64,000 nt of DNA from an uncultured Oscillospiraceae bacterium (lineage in GTDB: Bacteria; Bacillota; Clostridia; Oscillospirales; Oscillospiraceae), in the NCBI GenBank assembly GCA_934646185.1, contig CAKUEH010000007.1, forward strand, positions 57,600 to 121,599, written 5' to 3'. Made by a program: the position numbers and the translations under genes. The notes below the pieces were generated by a model. That model saw nothing but the letters and a program-made list of their open reading frames with translations, made no database searches and was not told the origin of the DNA. Positions 8,101 through 15,798 of the stretch are shown here, piece by piece. Numbering within the stretch: the stretch's first letter is position 1; each line of letters starts with the position of its first letter.

Positions 8101-10673
8101 ACATCGCGTGGTATCTTGGGGAGGGCAACAACAACGGCGGAAATTTCGACGCGAAATACTGCGTGTTTGAGAAAAATGACATCGCCATCCAGATTGAGAA
8201 TTTCAACCGGAGCCCGCAGGAATATGCCCCTAAATACTGCCGCTTCATCAACAACACGGTGGATATTCAGAACAACAGCGGACGCATGTGGTTCATCCCG
8301 GAGAATTACTTTGCCCATACCGATGACGCAGGGGACCAGATTCCCAAAATCGTAGTCGGCGCAGATGCTTCGCCGGTGAGCTGCTTCCCCATGCGCGATG
8401 GCGATCAGGGCGACTTCTTTTATGCATACGAGCAGGACGCAGACGCCTATCTCATTTCCAGCAAGCTGGCAAGCGACTATCGGATACCACAGGAAAGCCT
8501 GGCCGGCAAAACGTTCGAGATCGTCGACGAGGACGCAGGGCAGACGCTTGCAATCTTCACCTTCGACGAAGTGGAGAGCGCCGAACAGGCATTCAACGCA
8601 GCCGTCAACGTTGAACGCGGCAGAATGCAGATCAGCTTCACCATGAACAGCACCGGCAGACCCGTCACGGTCAAGCTGCCGTGCGCGTTTGAACGCGGCA
8701 CGGTCACGTGTAACGGCAAGGCGCTGGACGCTGAGTTTGGCAACCAATACGTCAGCTTCAAGACGAATGCGGGCGGCGTGTATGTGATCGAAAATTCGGA
8801 CGACGAGGGGCGGTTCCATTTCGGCAAGCCGACACCGATCACCGTCAAAATAAATGGAGAAGAAAAAACATGCTGGTTCAGTGTCAGCGAGCTTGTCAAC
8901 CAAAGGTATCATAGTCTGGTCGGTACCAGCATGGGCGGAACGAGCGACGGCGTCTGTGAGGCAAGACTTGCGGTTGGCCTGTGGTGGGATCAGGAATGCT
9001 TGACGATGCTGAAGCCGGGCGAGGCTGCGCAGGTCATGACGCAGGCGGACTTCAGCCTGGTTTTCTATCCGCTGAGCGCGCCGCCGATCGATCCGCCCGC
9101 AGCGGCTGCGCCCGACAGCGAACAGACCGAGGCCGGGATGCCTGCAGCAAACATTTATCTGCTGGAAGCCAAACATGAGGGATCGTGGCGCGTGGCGGCA
9201 GTCTGCAAAATGAAAGCGGACGGCTCGGAACACACCGCCTGCGGTGAGCTGGAGCGCAGAGTCATCACTTTTTCTGATCTGTATGGCTGCACCACCGTAG
9301 AGGATATCAATAACGCGCTGGAGATCAGGCTCCAGGAGCTTGCAAATGCCAATACACAGAGACCGACATACATCCGCGTCTACCTGACGGACAATGATTA
9401 TACAGGACAAATCGTTGTTCCGGAAATTCCGGAAAGCCTCTCGGATGTCGAAATCGGCGTGGACTTCTTCGGCTATTATTCGAATCGCGCGCTGTATGGC
9501 GGCATTCGCTCGGACAGCGCCCCCATCTTTGTGTTTGACATCAACTTTATCGGCGCGGGCCAAGACGATACCGGCGCGTATCTGGAGTCCTGGCCGCAGG
9601 ACAGCGTTCATAACGGCGCGGAAAACTCTGCGCTCTATGGCACGGCTATGGGCACGGCGAACGGCTGTACCTTCACCGGCTACTATTACGCGATGAAGCT
9701 GACCGAAAACGTACGGCTGTGCGGTATAGGCAACACCTATAAGAAGAATCACATTGCGTGGTATCTTGGGGAAGGCAACGAACGCGGCGGAAGTCCGAAC
9801 GCGGAAAAGTGCGTGTTTGAGGAAAACGACATTGCCATCTATGTGAAGAAATTCAATCTGCCCTCGAGCTTCTATGCCCCCAGCCGCTGCCGATTCATCA
9901 ACAACAAGCTGGATATCCAGAACAACAGTGGCCGCTCGTGGTTCATCCCGGGGAATTACTTTGTCCATGGAACGAAGGACAATGGCGATCCCCGGCTCGC
10001 GACCGCCATCAGCCCGGCGACGTCGGTAAACTGCTATCCTCTGTGCCTGCGCACGGAGAACGGAGACGGGTATCGGGATACCTTCTATTACGACTACGAG
10101 CAGCTCGACAGAAACCAGATCTATGAGCTCGCCAACAGTCTGACAAGCGCCTATCCCACGCCGAAGGAATATCTGGACGGCAAGACCTTCGCGGTCGTAG
10201 ACGAGGAATCTGCAGAGACGCTCGCGACGTTCAGCTTCCCGGAGGCGCAGGTGCAGACGCAGGCCAGGATCGCGCTGTTCGCGGCGGGGATTGCCGCGTT
10301 TGACGCGACCGTCAGCGTCGAGCGCACCGGGGATCGGATCGTCTTCAACATGAACGATCCCTGCAAGCCCGTTACGGTCACGCTGCCGTGTGCGTTCGCA
10401 GACGGCACGGTCACGCATGACGGGAATGCGCTCGAAGCTGTCACGTTTAACGGCGAGACCGTCAGCTTTACGACGGCCGAGGGCGGCGAGTATGTCGTCA
10501 CCCAAGCCGCGCAGCCGAGCTGCGTGATCGCCGCCGGATATGACAAGGACGGGCAGCTGGTCGGCGTGCGCTTCCTCACAGACGTGGAGCAGACCGTGGA
10601 GATCCCCGGCGCTGTCACCGTGAAGCGCTTCACGCTCGACCGCTTCTACCGCCCCATCGCCCAGAACAGGTGA
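5121..10673 (+). CDS. Large secreted protein with three beta-helix-like modules
   Basis: The product has 1850 residues. ATG 5121 is chosen over ATG 5100 because AGGAGA at 5105-5110 precedes it and a signal peptide begins there (MKRVVCLLLCAVMLLSLLPA, cut near ALA). Residues 25-400 look like beta-rich Ig-type domains. Three related modules follow, starting near residues 420, 838 and 1389. Each contains a [C]TTVEEINxAL helix, a YTGQIVVPE strand, GGIRS, NFVGAGQD, ALYG, a GCTFTGYDYA stretch, NNxxxxNHIAWYLGEGN, and a NNSGRxWFIPENYFVHG block, then a TFEIVDEE/TLATFSF strand pair. The short Asn/Gly-rich repeats look like a right-handed parallel beta-helix of the pectate-lyase type. No catalytic residues were identified. 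An Ig-like insert sits between modules 2 and 3 (about 1230-1380). The C-terminus matches the tail of the cohesin protein upstream. No cell-wall anchor is visible. Confidence 0.82.
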   Translation: MKRVVCLLLCAVMLLSLLPASALADGENQLYFEQCDADGTPCDDGRVDGMNVSYGDTVYFRAYTAKKDGEAVTSDALRLWDDGQNVTADALRWNPSGSEGFYAWNTKTAKTNAPTFSATVNGADYRFTPRVYEADVGWFSSQDKCIASALVYGNEPNANVYYDGSEDVAVYLISESNFVTEISENAIQKDDGIVTELISRGTNGAGVDLGAWLKVTCPKGLSDGQKLSVTVKRGPSWDLDGLTTVTYTVTFSETGVRIEEPSEDLPGEPVLLPGVSINGNQLYLGIGLFSSSGLVLARSGSFTSPSTEERWETYTALLWTKDKEGYSRVGVEHYKEGVIKGWEQLSNITLSSPRSTTGNTSTPEWIQTTEEGWPVYRLGLINSSMNGTWEITASCTLNGKEYRVSCYTAREAANERTIDADETDTVETLNSKIAAFMEEASTGTRWLNINLVAGATYTGTIKIQGETGSGRVIVILRGGWKDDVQTTIEGGIRSDNDTLSVQNIHFVGAGKDKTTFEDGAQNSALYGVGRANSVRCTFEGYDKAVIWKESRRMFGNNNVYRDNNIAWYVDNQNLNGGNNDAVGTLFENNNCAIYVQSMGDLQYTREVTDSIRYNRFLNNQYDVQNVDGRDWFIPENYFVHGENKDGTPRLATAIDPATSVSCYPMATRVRNGETQRDDYTYYYNYEQLDYDQIAANQVYRLSNRLTGSYPTPAADLDGKIFEVVDEENGSSALAVFSFPEAQTQSAIATLAAQTDAFDATVSVKRTDDQIILTMNDPCKNVRVKLPCTFENGTVTHDGEKLDGFAFENGSVGFWTAEGGEYVITKSGAEQPQPGELTGCTTVEEINDALAETFANLEALREQEIHSIYVYLSEPVYTGQIVVPERPEGFQDYWLTVIVRGVRQGGVTLHGGIRSNSVSLFAEMLNFVGAGQDESGAYYQKWPEGTANAGEENTALYGDSGGGQAGCTFTGYDYAVKLTKGVRPCGLNNTFTQNHIAWYLGEGNNNGGNFDAKYCVFEKNDIAIQIENFNRSPQEYAPKYCRFINNTVDIQNNSGRMWFIPENYFAHTDDAGDQIPKIVVGADASPVSCFPMRDGDQGDFFYAYEQDADAYLISSKLASDYRIPQESLAGKTFEIVDEDAGQTLAIFTFDEVESAEQAFNAAVNVERGRMQISFTMNSTGRPVTVKLPCAFERGTVTCNGKALDAEFGNQYVSFKTNAGGVYVIENSDDEGRFHFGKPTPITVKINGEEKTCWFSVSELVNQRYHSLVGTSMGGTSDGVCEARLAVGLWWDQECLTMLKPGEAAQVMTQADFSLVFYPLSAPPIDPPAAAAPDSEQTEAGMPAANIYLLEAKHEGSWRVAAVCKMKADGSEHTACGELERRVITFSDLYGCTTVEDINNALEIRLQELANANTQRPTYIRVYLTDNDYTGQIVVPEIPESLSDVEIGVDFFGYYSNRALYGGIRSDSAPIFVFDINFIGAGQDDTGAYLESWPQDSVHNGAENSALYGTAMGTANGCTFTGYYYAMKLTENVRLCGIGNTYKKNHIAWYLGEGNERGGSPNAEKCVFEENDIAIYVKKFNLPSSFYAPSRCRFINNKLDIQNNSGRSWFIPGNYFVHGTKDNGDPRLATAISPATSVNCYPLCLRTENGDGYRDTFYYDYEQLDRNQIYELANSLTSAYPTPKEYLDGKTFAVVDEESAETLATFSFPEAQVQTQARIALFAAGIAAFDATVSVERTGDRIVFNMNDPCKPVTVTLPCAFADGTVTHDGNALEAVTFNGETVSFTTAEGGEYVVTQAAQPSCVIAAGYDKDGQLVGVRFLTDVEQTVEIPGAVTVKRFTLDRFYRPIAQNR

Positions 10674-10685
10674 ACCTTGCGCCAT

Positions 10686-10780
10686 AAGGCTCCCCTTTCC
10701 GGGGAGCTGGCGCGCAGCGCCTGAGAGGTCGCGGCAGACAGCTGCGAAAAGCATAAATCCGATGCAGATCCGTATGCACC
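10686..10780 (+). repeat. Family A paired-hairpin repeat
   Basis: Starts with GGCTCCCCTTTCCGGGGAGC, a stem-loop, followed by a second stem-loop GGCGCGCAGCGCC, then TGAGAGGTCGCGGCAG and a tail resembling AAATCCGATGCAGATCCG. The same layout returns at 12971 and 52522. The first hairpin may end transcription of the gene at 5121. Confidence 0.85.
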
Positions 10781-10792
10781 AACAAATTACTT

Positions 10793-10898
10793 TGTAGGGG
10801 CCGACGACTCTGTCGGCCCATTAAATGTTGCGGATTTGCCGATATTTCTGGATAAATGCACTGTTTTCTGTGGGCGGACAGAGTCGGCCGCTCCTACA
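10793..10898. repeat. Family B element with terminal inverted repeats, about 106 bp
   Basis: The left end TGTAGGGGCCGACGACTCTG is the near-exact inverse of the right end (CAGAGTCGGCCGCTCCTACA). The interior (AATGTTGCGGATTTGCCG and so on) is shared with 36764-36867. It has no coding capacity and no clear target-site duplication. It resembles a miniature inverted-repeat transposable element. Confidence 0.87.
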
Positions 10899-10921
10899 CA
10901 GACTGTGTGTCTGTACGCGCC

Positions 10922-10955
10922 AAAAGGCCGCTGCCATCCCGGCAGCGGCCTTTTT
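10922..10955 (-). terminator. Intrinsic terminator of the M56/M23 gene
   Basis: A ten-base-pair stem GGCCGCTGCC/GGCAGCGGCC with a five-base loop has an A-run on the left and a T-run on the right. It lies 8 bases after the stop codon of the minus-strand gene at 10963. Confidence 0.85.
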
Positions 10956-10962
10956 CTCTCGG

Positions 10963-12441
10963 TTATTCCGTCCCGGACGCCAGCGCGCCGAGCGGGTCGA
11001 CGGCCTCGCCGTCTATGAAGACGCTCAGGTGCAGCTGTGTGTCAGTGACCCAGCCGGTCGCGCCTGCGGCGGCGATGACCTGTCCCTGCGAAACGGCGTC
11101 GCCGGGTCCGACATAGAATTGACTCAGGTGTGCGTACATCGTCTGCACGCCGTTTTCATGCTCCAGCGTCACATGATACCCGTAGGCTTCGCTGTAGCTG
11201 CAATCGAGCACTGTTCCGGCCGCGACAGCCAGCACGTTCTGACCCGCCTCGGCTTCGAGATCAACGCCGTTATGGAACGATTCCTTCTGTGTCAGCGGAT
11301 GGGTCTTCCGCCCGTATGTGCCCGTGACCGGCGCGTCCGCGTCCTCCAGCGGCCAGACGTAGGCGGGCGCGGCTGATCCTGCTTCTTCCTGCGCGGCGGG
11401 GGCCGGGTTCACGACCGGATCAATATGAATGACCGGCTGCGTGACCGGCGCTTCGGGCGTTTCGGCCTGCGTCTGTATGACGGCGGGCGCTTCCGGAACG
11501 CGGGGGACGCTTCGCGCCTGCGTTGCAAGGACGCTCGCGGCGAGCAGAAACAGCGCCGCGGCCAGCGCGCCTGTCCAGACAGGCAGTCTGCGGAAGCGCA
11601 GAATCGCGCGGACGCGCTCCTCCGCGCAGCTTTTGGCAAAGCCGCTGCAAAGGGGCGAGGGCCTGGTCTGCCGCTGCGCCATGTCAAGAAGCGCCAGCGC
11701 GTAGGATTTTTTGCAGGCCGGGCCGAGCGCACGCAGAACGGCCTCGTCGCAGGCCAGTTCCATATCGCGGTTCGCAAGACGCACCATGGCCCACACCAGC
11801 GGGTTCCACCAGTACAAACACAGACAGGCGATCAGCAGCAGCTTGCGCAGACAGTCTTTGCGGCGGACATGTGCCAGCTCGTGCGCAAGCACGAGCTGAA
11901 ACTGCGCCTGACCGGCCCGCAGATCGTCCGGCAGCAGCACCGTCGGGCGAAAAACGCCGAACGTCAGCGGCGCGCGGCGGCTTTCGGTCACGCAGATCCT
12001 CGGGCCGTGCGCAAAGCGGAACCGATCCAGCAGCGCGTCGACAGACGGCTGCGGCAATATGCGGCGGGCGCGGAACCGGCGCGTCATGCACCCGTAACCG
12101 ACCCCGAAATACACGGCAAGCAGCGCCGCGATCCCAAGCCAGACTGGCAGACGCCAGTCCGTCCCCGCGGCGGCAGGCGCAGCCTGTGCCGCAGACAGCT
12201 GCGGGAAGGGGAGCAGCGCCGCCGCAATGGGCGCGGTCTGCGCCTCCGCCGTGCCGCGCAGCAGATTCCAGACGCTCAGCCGCGTCGGGATCTCGACCGG
12301 CAACAGAAACCGGAGCGCGGCAATGCACCAGAGCGCTGGAAGAAGCCTTCGGGGCAGATGGTTTTTCAGCGTCAGCCGCAGCGCAAGGATCAAAAGGATC
12401 AGCGCGCTCCCGCCAAAGACGGCCGCCTGCACACCCTTCAT
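10963..12441 (-). CDS. BlaR1-like M56 membrane peptidase fused to an M23 domain
   Basis: The product has 492 residues. The start is the ATG at 12441, which overlaps the BlaI stop as ATGA; the longer frame upstream is the antisense shadow of blaI. The N-terminal half is an M56 peptidase with several membrane segments (about 5-25, 32-50, 95-117, 205-222, 288-305) and a zinc motif HELAH at 187-191 with E228 as probable third ligand. In BlaR1/MecR1 this domain cleaves the BlaI repressor. The usual penicillin-sensing domain is absent; instead an outer linker (310-370) leads to an M23/LytM fold with H390, D394, H438 and H471. The HxH motif reads QLH, so the catalytic-base histidine at 469 is glutamine. 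Zinc binding may persist while hydrolysis is doubtful, which suggests the domain senses peptidoglycan. The signal is inferred. Confidence 0.88.
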   Translation of the reverse strand: MKGVQAAVFGGSALILLILALRLTLKNHLPRRLLPALWCIAALRFLLPVEIPTRLSVWNLLRGTAEAQTAPIAAALLPFPQLSAAQAAPAAAGTDWRLPVWLGIAALLAVYFGVGYGCMTRRFRARRILPQPSVDALLDRFRFAHGPRICVTESRRAPLTFGVFRPTVLLPDDLRAGQAQFQLVLAHELAHVRRKDCLRKLLLIACLCLYWWNPLVWAMVRLANRDMELACDEAVLRALGPACKKSYALALLDMAQRQTRPSPLCSGFAKSCAEERVRAILRFRRLPVWTGALAAALFLLAASVLATQARSVPRVPEAPAVIQTQAETPEAPVTQPVIHIDPVVNPAPAAQEEAGSAAPAYVWPLEDADAPVTGTYGRKTHPLTQKESFHNGVDLEAEAGQNVLAVAAGTVLDCSYSEAYGYHVTLEHENGVQTMYAHLSQFYVGPGDAVSQGQVIAAAGATGWVTDTQLHLSVFIDGEAVDPLGALASGTE

Positions 12442-12794
12442 TCCTCCTGCGCCTCCACCAGCGCGCGCAGCCGCGCCAGCTCGTCCTTGGACAGCGAGCG
12501 ATCGGACAAAATCGACGCGAACAGCAGCTCCGCCGAGCCGCCGAAGACCTTGTCGACCAGCGAGTCGGCCTCCTCCTTCTGCGCCTGCCGCTTGGTGATC
12601 GCCGCATGGCAGACGAAATTCGGCTCGCGCCGCTCGATCGCGCCCTTGTCGATGCATTTTTTTATCACAGTATAGGTCGTGTTCTTGTTCCAGCCGATGG
12701 AATCCGCCAGACGAAGGGAAATTTCCTTCGCCGTGCGGTCATTTTCCTGCCAGAGCACCTCCATGACCTTCCATTCCGAATCAAACAGCTTCAT
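12438..12794 (-). CDS. blaI: BlaI/MecI-family repressor
   Basis: A 118-residue winged-helix repressor: FDSEWKVMEVLWQ at the N-terminus, the recognition-helix region GWNKNTTYTVIKKCIDKG, and a C-terminal dimerisation helix, all as in BlaI/MecI. The length is typical. CCTCCT (AGGAGG on the coding strand) lies 7 bases before the ATG. It overlaps the M56 gene by four bases, so the two form a translationally coupled signalling pair: the M56 protease would inactivate this repressor when the outer domain is triggered. Paired palindromes upstream are the likely autoregulatory operators. The target may be only its own operon, because no lactamase gene is nearby. Confidence 0.92.
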   Translation of the reverse strand: MKLFDSEWKVMEVLWQENDRTAKEISLRLADSIGWNKNTTYTVIKKCIDKGAIERREPNFVCHAAITKRQAQKEEADSLVDKVFGGSAELLFASILSDRSLSKDELARLRALVEAQEE

Positions 12795-12824
12795 AGACAG
12801 CCTCCTGTTCCAGCTCTCATGCCC

Positions 12825-12853
12825 AGACTATCACATTCGTCCAAATCTGTCAA
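12825..12853 (-). promoter_or_regulatory. Promoter of the blaI-M56 operon
   Basis: On the minus strand TTGACA (12848-12853) is separated by 17 bases from TAGTCT (12825-12830). A GATAGT operator half-site overlaps the -10, so repressor bound there would block RNA polymerase. Confidence 0.8.
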
Positions 12854-12872
12854 GAGGACTTGACAACCGCAG

Positions 12873-12910
12873 ACTATTGTGATAGTTTACAGATAGACTA
12901 TCGCGATAGT
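12873..12910. promoter_or_regulatory. Two palindromic BlaI-type operators
   Basis: ACTATTGTGATAGT (12873-12886) and ACTATCGCGATAGT (12897-12910) are 14-bp palindromes whose centres are 24 bp apart. A third half-site ACTATCACA lies at 12827-12835 over the promoter. The spacing suits cooperative binding of repressor dimers. Confidence 0.78.
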
Positions 12911-12970
12911 ACAACGAAGAAAGGAGGTTCCGCAGTCCCTTTACACAAACAACCATCTCCAACGCACCCC

Positions 12971-13060
12971 AAGGCTCCCCTTCCAGGGGAGCCGACGCGA
13001 AGCGCCCGAGAGGTCGCGGCAGGCAGCGGCGAAAAGCAGAAACCCAATGCGAATCCGCAG
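12971..13060 (+). repeat. Family A paired-hairpin repeat
   Basis: GGCTCCCCTTCCAGGGGAGC, then CGACGCGAAGCGCCCGAGAG and the same tail (AACCCAATGCGAATCCGCAG) as the copies at 10686 and 52522. Confidence 0.85.
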
Positions 13061-13077
13061 GTGCTGCAATATTTTAC

Positions 13078-13111
13078 TGTAGGGGCCGATGCCCATCTGT
13101 CGGCCCCTACA
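13078..13111. repeat. Family B solo palindrome (interior lost)
   Basis: A 34-bp near-perfect palindrome made of the two ends of a family B element joined directly (TGTAGGGGCCGATGCCCAT and its complement). It looks like an internally deleted copy. Confidence 0.8.
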
Positions 13112-13135
13112 AAAAGCGTTTGCTGCTCCGCTCTC

Positions 13136-13241
13136 TGTAGGGGCGGACGACTCTGTCCGCCCGCAGAATATACCGCTTTTACGGGGAACTTTGGCGAATT
13201 CGCAACTTCCCATCGGGCCGATGTGGGCATCGGCCCCTACG
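13136..13241. repeat. Family B element, inverted orientation
   Basis: Terminal inverted repeats (TGTAGGGGCGGACGACTCTG on the left, GGGCATCGGCCCCTAC on the right) enclose an interior whose reverse complement aligns with the interiors at 10793 and 36764. Between this element and the gene at 13488 there are about 245 bases in which I see only the AAGGAGG ribosome site. Confidence 0.82.
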
Positions 13242-13487
13242 ACCAGTCGGGTAAGTGCATACGAATTTGCCGAGGATTTTCGATGCTTCCGTGCTTCCTG
13301 CCGGGCGGAGCGGAGCCCCGCCTACGCATCCACTGAAAATCCCGCATAAAAAGCGCCGCACGAACAGCCTTCCGGCGCGTCAGGAGGCTGGGACACTTCC
13401 CGCCTGTTCCGCGACTATATAGGCGTCGGCTGACAATACAAGGAACGGAAGGCACCCTCACCCATCAAATCCCAGAAGGAGGTCATT

Positions 13488-15680
13488 ATGAAAATTCCCC
13501 AACGGCTGACTGCCGTTTTCCTGATTCTGTTCATGCTCTGCGGCTGCTCGGCACGGCAGAGCGGAACGCCTGCCGGTTTGCAGCAGGAGCCTGCGGAAAC
13601 CCGCACAGAGCCCGCGTCCGTTTCAGCAGAACCGGCGCAGACGGAGCCGGAAACCGAGTCGTTCCATCTGGAATACGAGCAGACCGCGCTGCCGGAGCCG
13701 CTTTTGTCCGTCACGGCGCTGTCCGTGCTGGACGGCGCGGTCCTGCTCGGCGGCTTTTCGGATTCCGGGCTGGCTCTTGTGCGCCTGACGCCGGACGGGC
13801 GCAGCGAAGAGCTCCCGCTTCCGGGCAGCACGGAATATCTCTATGCGCTCTGCCCGGATGGGGCAGGCGGGGCGTGGCTGCTCTGCGGAAGTCTGCCGAA
13901 GGGCTACGCGGACGCATACGGAAATTTCACGTTTCTGGATGCTGACCCGGAGGGCAAGCTCGCGCTGGCGCACTACGACGCCGCGTTCAACCTGCAGGAG
14001 ATCGTGCTCCTGCAGACGCAGTACACCGACCGCTTTTTCCAGCTGCGCAGGCTGGACGGCGGCTTCTGCCTGATGAGCGCGCCGCTGCTCGTCCGTCTGG
14101 ACGAAACGGGCGCGGAGACGGCGCGGCAGAGTCTGGACACCGGGGACGGCTGGCGCTTCGCGGGCATGCAGGAGACGGACGGCGTGCTGTATGCCCTGAC
14201 GCGGAATTTCTACGGCGAGGAGCTGCCGGAGCTGCACAAATTTGCCTCGGACACGCTTTCCGCGCTGGAGGCCGAGTCCTGCACGTCGAAGATCACCGGC
14301 TTCGGCCTCTGCGCGGACGGGCGGCTGCTGCTGGGAAACAGCGAGGCGCTTTTTGCGCAGGATACCGGCTCCGGGGAAGCTGAGACGCTGGTACAATGGC
14401 GGGAGCTCGGAGCCAACGTGACCGCCGAGCAGCTCTGGGAGCTGGCGGACGGGTATCTGCTTTTCACGCCGGACGATACGACGCTCCAGCGCCTGCGCCG
14501 CGTCCCCGGACAGGCCCCGGAGCGGACGGTGCTGACGCTGGCGGTCGTATGCGACGATACGCCGCTCTGGGCGTTCACACAGATGCTGAAGGATTTCAAT
14601 CTCAGCCAGGACACGTACCGGATCGACTGGACGTTCTACACAGATTCGCAGTACGCGGACGGCGAGCCGGCCGCCCTGCTGCGCACCGCGCTCATCGCCG
14701 GACAGGGGCCGGATCTGTTCGCGTTTTATACCAACGGCTACAATCCCGTTCCGCTTGTGCCGGAGGACGTCTGCGCGGACCTCCTGCCGCTGATGGGCGG
14801 CGAGATCACCCGGGAAACACTCCTGACGGGGTTATATGATCTGATGGAGTCGGACGGCGCGCTGTATCAGCTGCCGCTGACCGTCTCGGTCGATACGCTC
14901 ATTGCGCCGTCGCGCCTCATCCCGAAGCCGGGCGTGACGTTTGCCGGATTCGAGCAGGCGCGCAGCCGGATGCCGGACGGCTGGGTCCCCATCGGCTCGT
15001 GGAACACATCGGGCAATCTGTTCCATTTCTGCGTCCCGTTCTGCATCGGCGCGTATACGGACAGAGAGGCCGGAACCTGCGATTTTGAAACGCAGGGCTT
15101 TTACGACTGCCTTGCGTGGTGCAAGACCTGGGGCGGCGACGGCTCGACTCCGGAGGAGCAGGAGACGACGCTGGTCAAAATCACAAGCATCCGGGGTGTC
15201 GACCAGCTCGCCGGGCGGAGCGAATATGTCGAGAAAAACTGGTTCGGCGAGCCGGGATACACCTACGCGGGCTTCCCCACGCAGTCCGGCAGCGGCAGCG
15301 CCTATCAGGTTCTGACGAGCCTCGGCCTCGGCCAGCAGTGCGGCGATCCGGACGGCGCAAAGGCGTTTTTCGAATTCTGCTTTTCCTATTCGCAGGACGG
15401 CGCGCTCCCGGCGAATTTCGAGCGTTTACAGTCGGAGCTGGCGGCGTATCAGGCCGCGGATCCGGACAGCGGAGCGGAGACGGTCAGCGAGGCCGACGCG
15501 GCGCATTTTTTTGATCTGCTGGACGGCATCACCGTGCTGGCAGGGCTGGATGGACAGCTGACCGAGATCATTCAGGAAGAGGCGGCCGGTTATTTTGCAG
15601 GCAGCATGACGGCGGAGCAGGCCGCGCGGAACATCCAATCCCGCGCAAGTCTGTATTTACAGGAACGCCGCGGGGTATGA
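13488..15680 (+). CDS. Lipoprotein: propeller-like domain fused to a family 1 solute-binding domain
   Basis: The product has 730 residues. AGAAGGAGG precedes the ATG. The lipobox LCGC (cysteine 20) marks a membrane-tethered lipoprotein. Residues 60-345 have repeated strands of the type LDGAVLLGGF, DGAGGAWLLCG and FGLCADGRLLLG, suggesting a beta-propeller. Residues 350-725 resemble an extracellular solute-binding protein (LTLAVVCDD, then GQGPDLFAFYTNGYNPV, and AGFPTQSGSGSAYQVL near a ligand loop). Family 1 binding proteins are usually about 430 residues, so the N-terminal half is an extra domain. No permease or ATPase gene is adjacent, so it may recruit a remote transporter or act as a sensor. 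The ligand is unknown. Confidence 0.75.
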   Translation: MKIPQRLTAVFLILFMLCGCSARQSGTPAGLQQEPAETRTEPASVSAEPAQTEPETESFHLEYEQTALPEPLLSVTALSVLDGAVLLGGFSDSGLALVRLTPDGRSEELPLPGSTEYLYALCPDGAGGAWLLCGSLPKGYADAYGNFTFLDADPEGKLALAHYDAAFNLQEIVLLQTQYTDRFFQLRRLDGGFCLMSAPLLVRLDETGAETARQSLDTGDGWRFAGMQETDGVLYALTRNFYGEELPELHKFASDTLSALEAESCTSKITGFGLCADGRLLLGNSEALFAQDTGSGEAETLVQWRELGANVTAEQLWELADGYLLFTPDDTTLQRLRRVPGQAPERTVLTLAVVCDDTPLWAFTQMLKDFNLSQDTYRIDWTFYTDSQYADGEPAALLRTALIAGQGPDLFAFYTNGYNPVPLVPEDVCADLLPLMGGEITRETLLTGLYDLMESDGALYQLPLTVSVDTLIAPSRLIPKPGVTFAGFEQARSRMPDGWVPIGSWNTSGNLFHFCVPFCIGAYTDREAGTCDFETQGFYDCLAWCKTWGGDGSTPEEQETTLVKITSIRGVDQLAGRSEYVEKNWFGEPGYTYAGFPTQSGSGSAYQVLTSLGLGQQCGDPDGAKAFFEFCFSYSQDGALPANFERLQSELAAYQAADPDSGAETVSEADAAHFFDLLDGITVLAGLDGQLTEIIQEEAAGYFAGSMTAEQAARNIQSRASLYLQERRGV

Positions 15681-15681
15681 C

Positions 15682-15706
15682 AAAGCCCCGGATAAACCGG
15701 GGCTCC
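15682..15706. terminator. Stem-loop between convergent genes
   Basis: AGCCCCGG/CCGGGGCT with a five-base loop. On the minus strand it is followed by TTTG, so it can end the small ORF; it may also serve the plus-strand lipoprotein gene, whose stop is 3 bases away. Confidence 0.65.
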
Positions 15707-15708
15707 GG

Positions 15709-15798
15709 TCAGCGGCGGCTGACCTCGTAATCTTCGTCGCGGAAGATCCAATCGTCCAGATCGCCGCAATCGGCGGGCTCGTCGTTTCTGTATCCCAT
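15709..15798 (-). CDS. 29-residue acidic small protein
   Basis: A short reading frame, MGYRNDEPADCGDLDDWIFR followed by DEDYEVSRR and TGA. A strong AAGGAGG with a run of A before it lies 8 bases upstream of the ATG, a TATACT (15831-15836 on the minus strand) is suitably placed as a -10, and a stem-loop follows the stop. The peptide is rich in Asp/Glu with single Cys and Trp and has no membrane segment. I do not recognise a family. The complete expression unit around it is the main argument that it is real. Confidence 0.6.
   Translation of the reverse strand: MGYRNDEPADCGDLDDWIFRDEDYEVSRR

Noticed and set aside
8076..10754. 892-codon open frame on the minus strand
   Set aside because: Lies wholly opposite the 1850-residue secreted protein. 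Its translation is Arg/Val/Asp-rich with no motif, and mirrors the repeats of the sense strand; a GC-rich antisense artefact.
11425..12863. Long plus-strand open frames opposite blaI and the M56 gene
   Set aside because: Translations are Arg/Ala/Gln-rich low-complexity shadows. The minus strand has clear domains, overlaps and a promoter.
12901..13336. Short open frames in the gap between blaI and the lipoprotein gene
   Set aside because: They run through family A and B repeats, lack ribosome sites, and similar peptides appear wherever the repeats recur.
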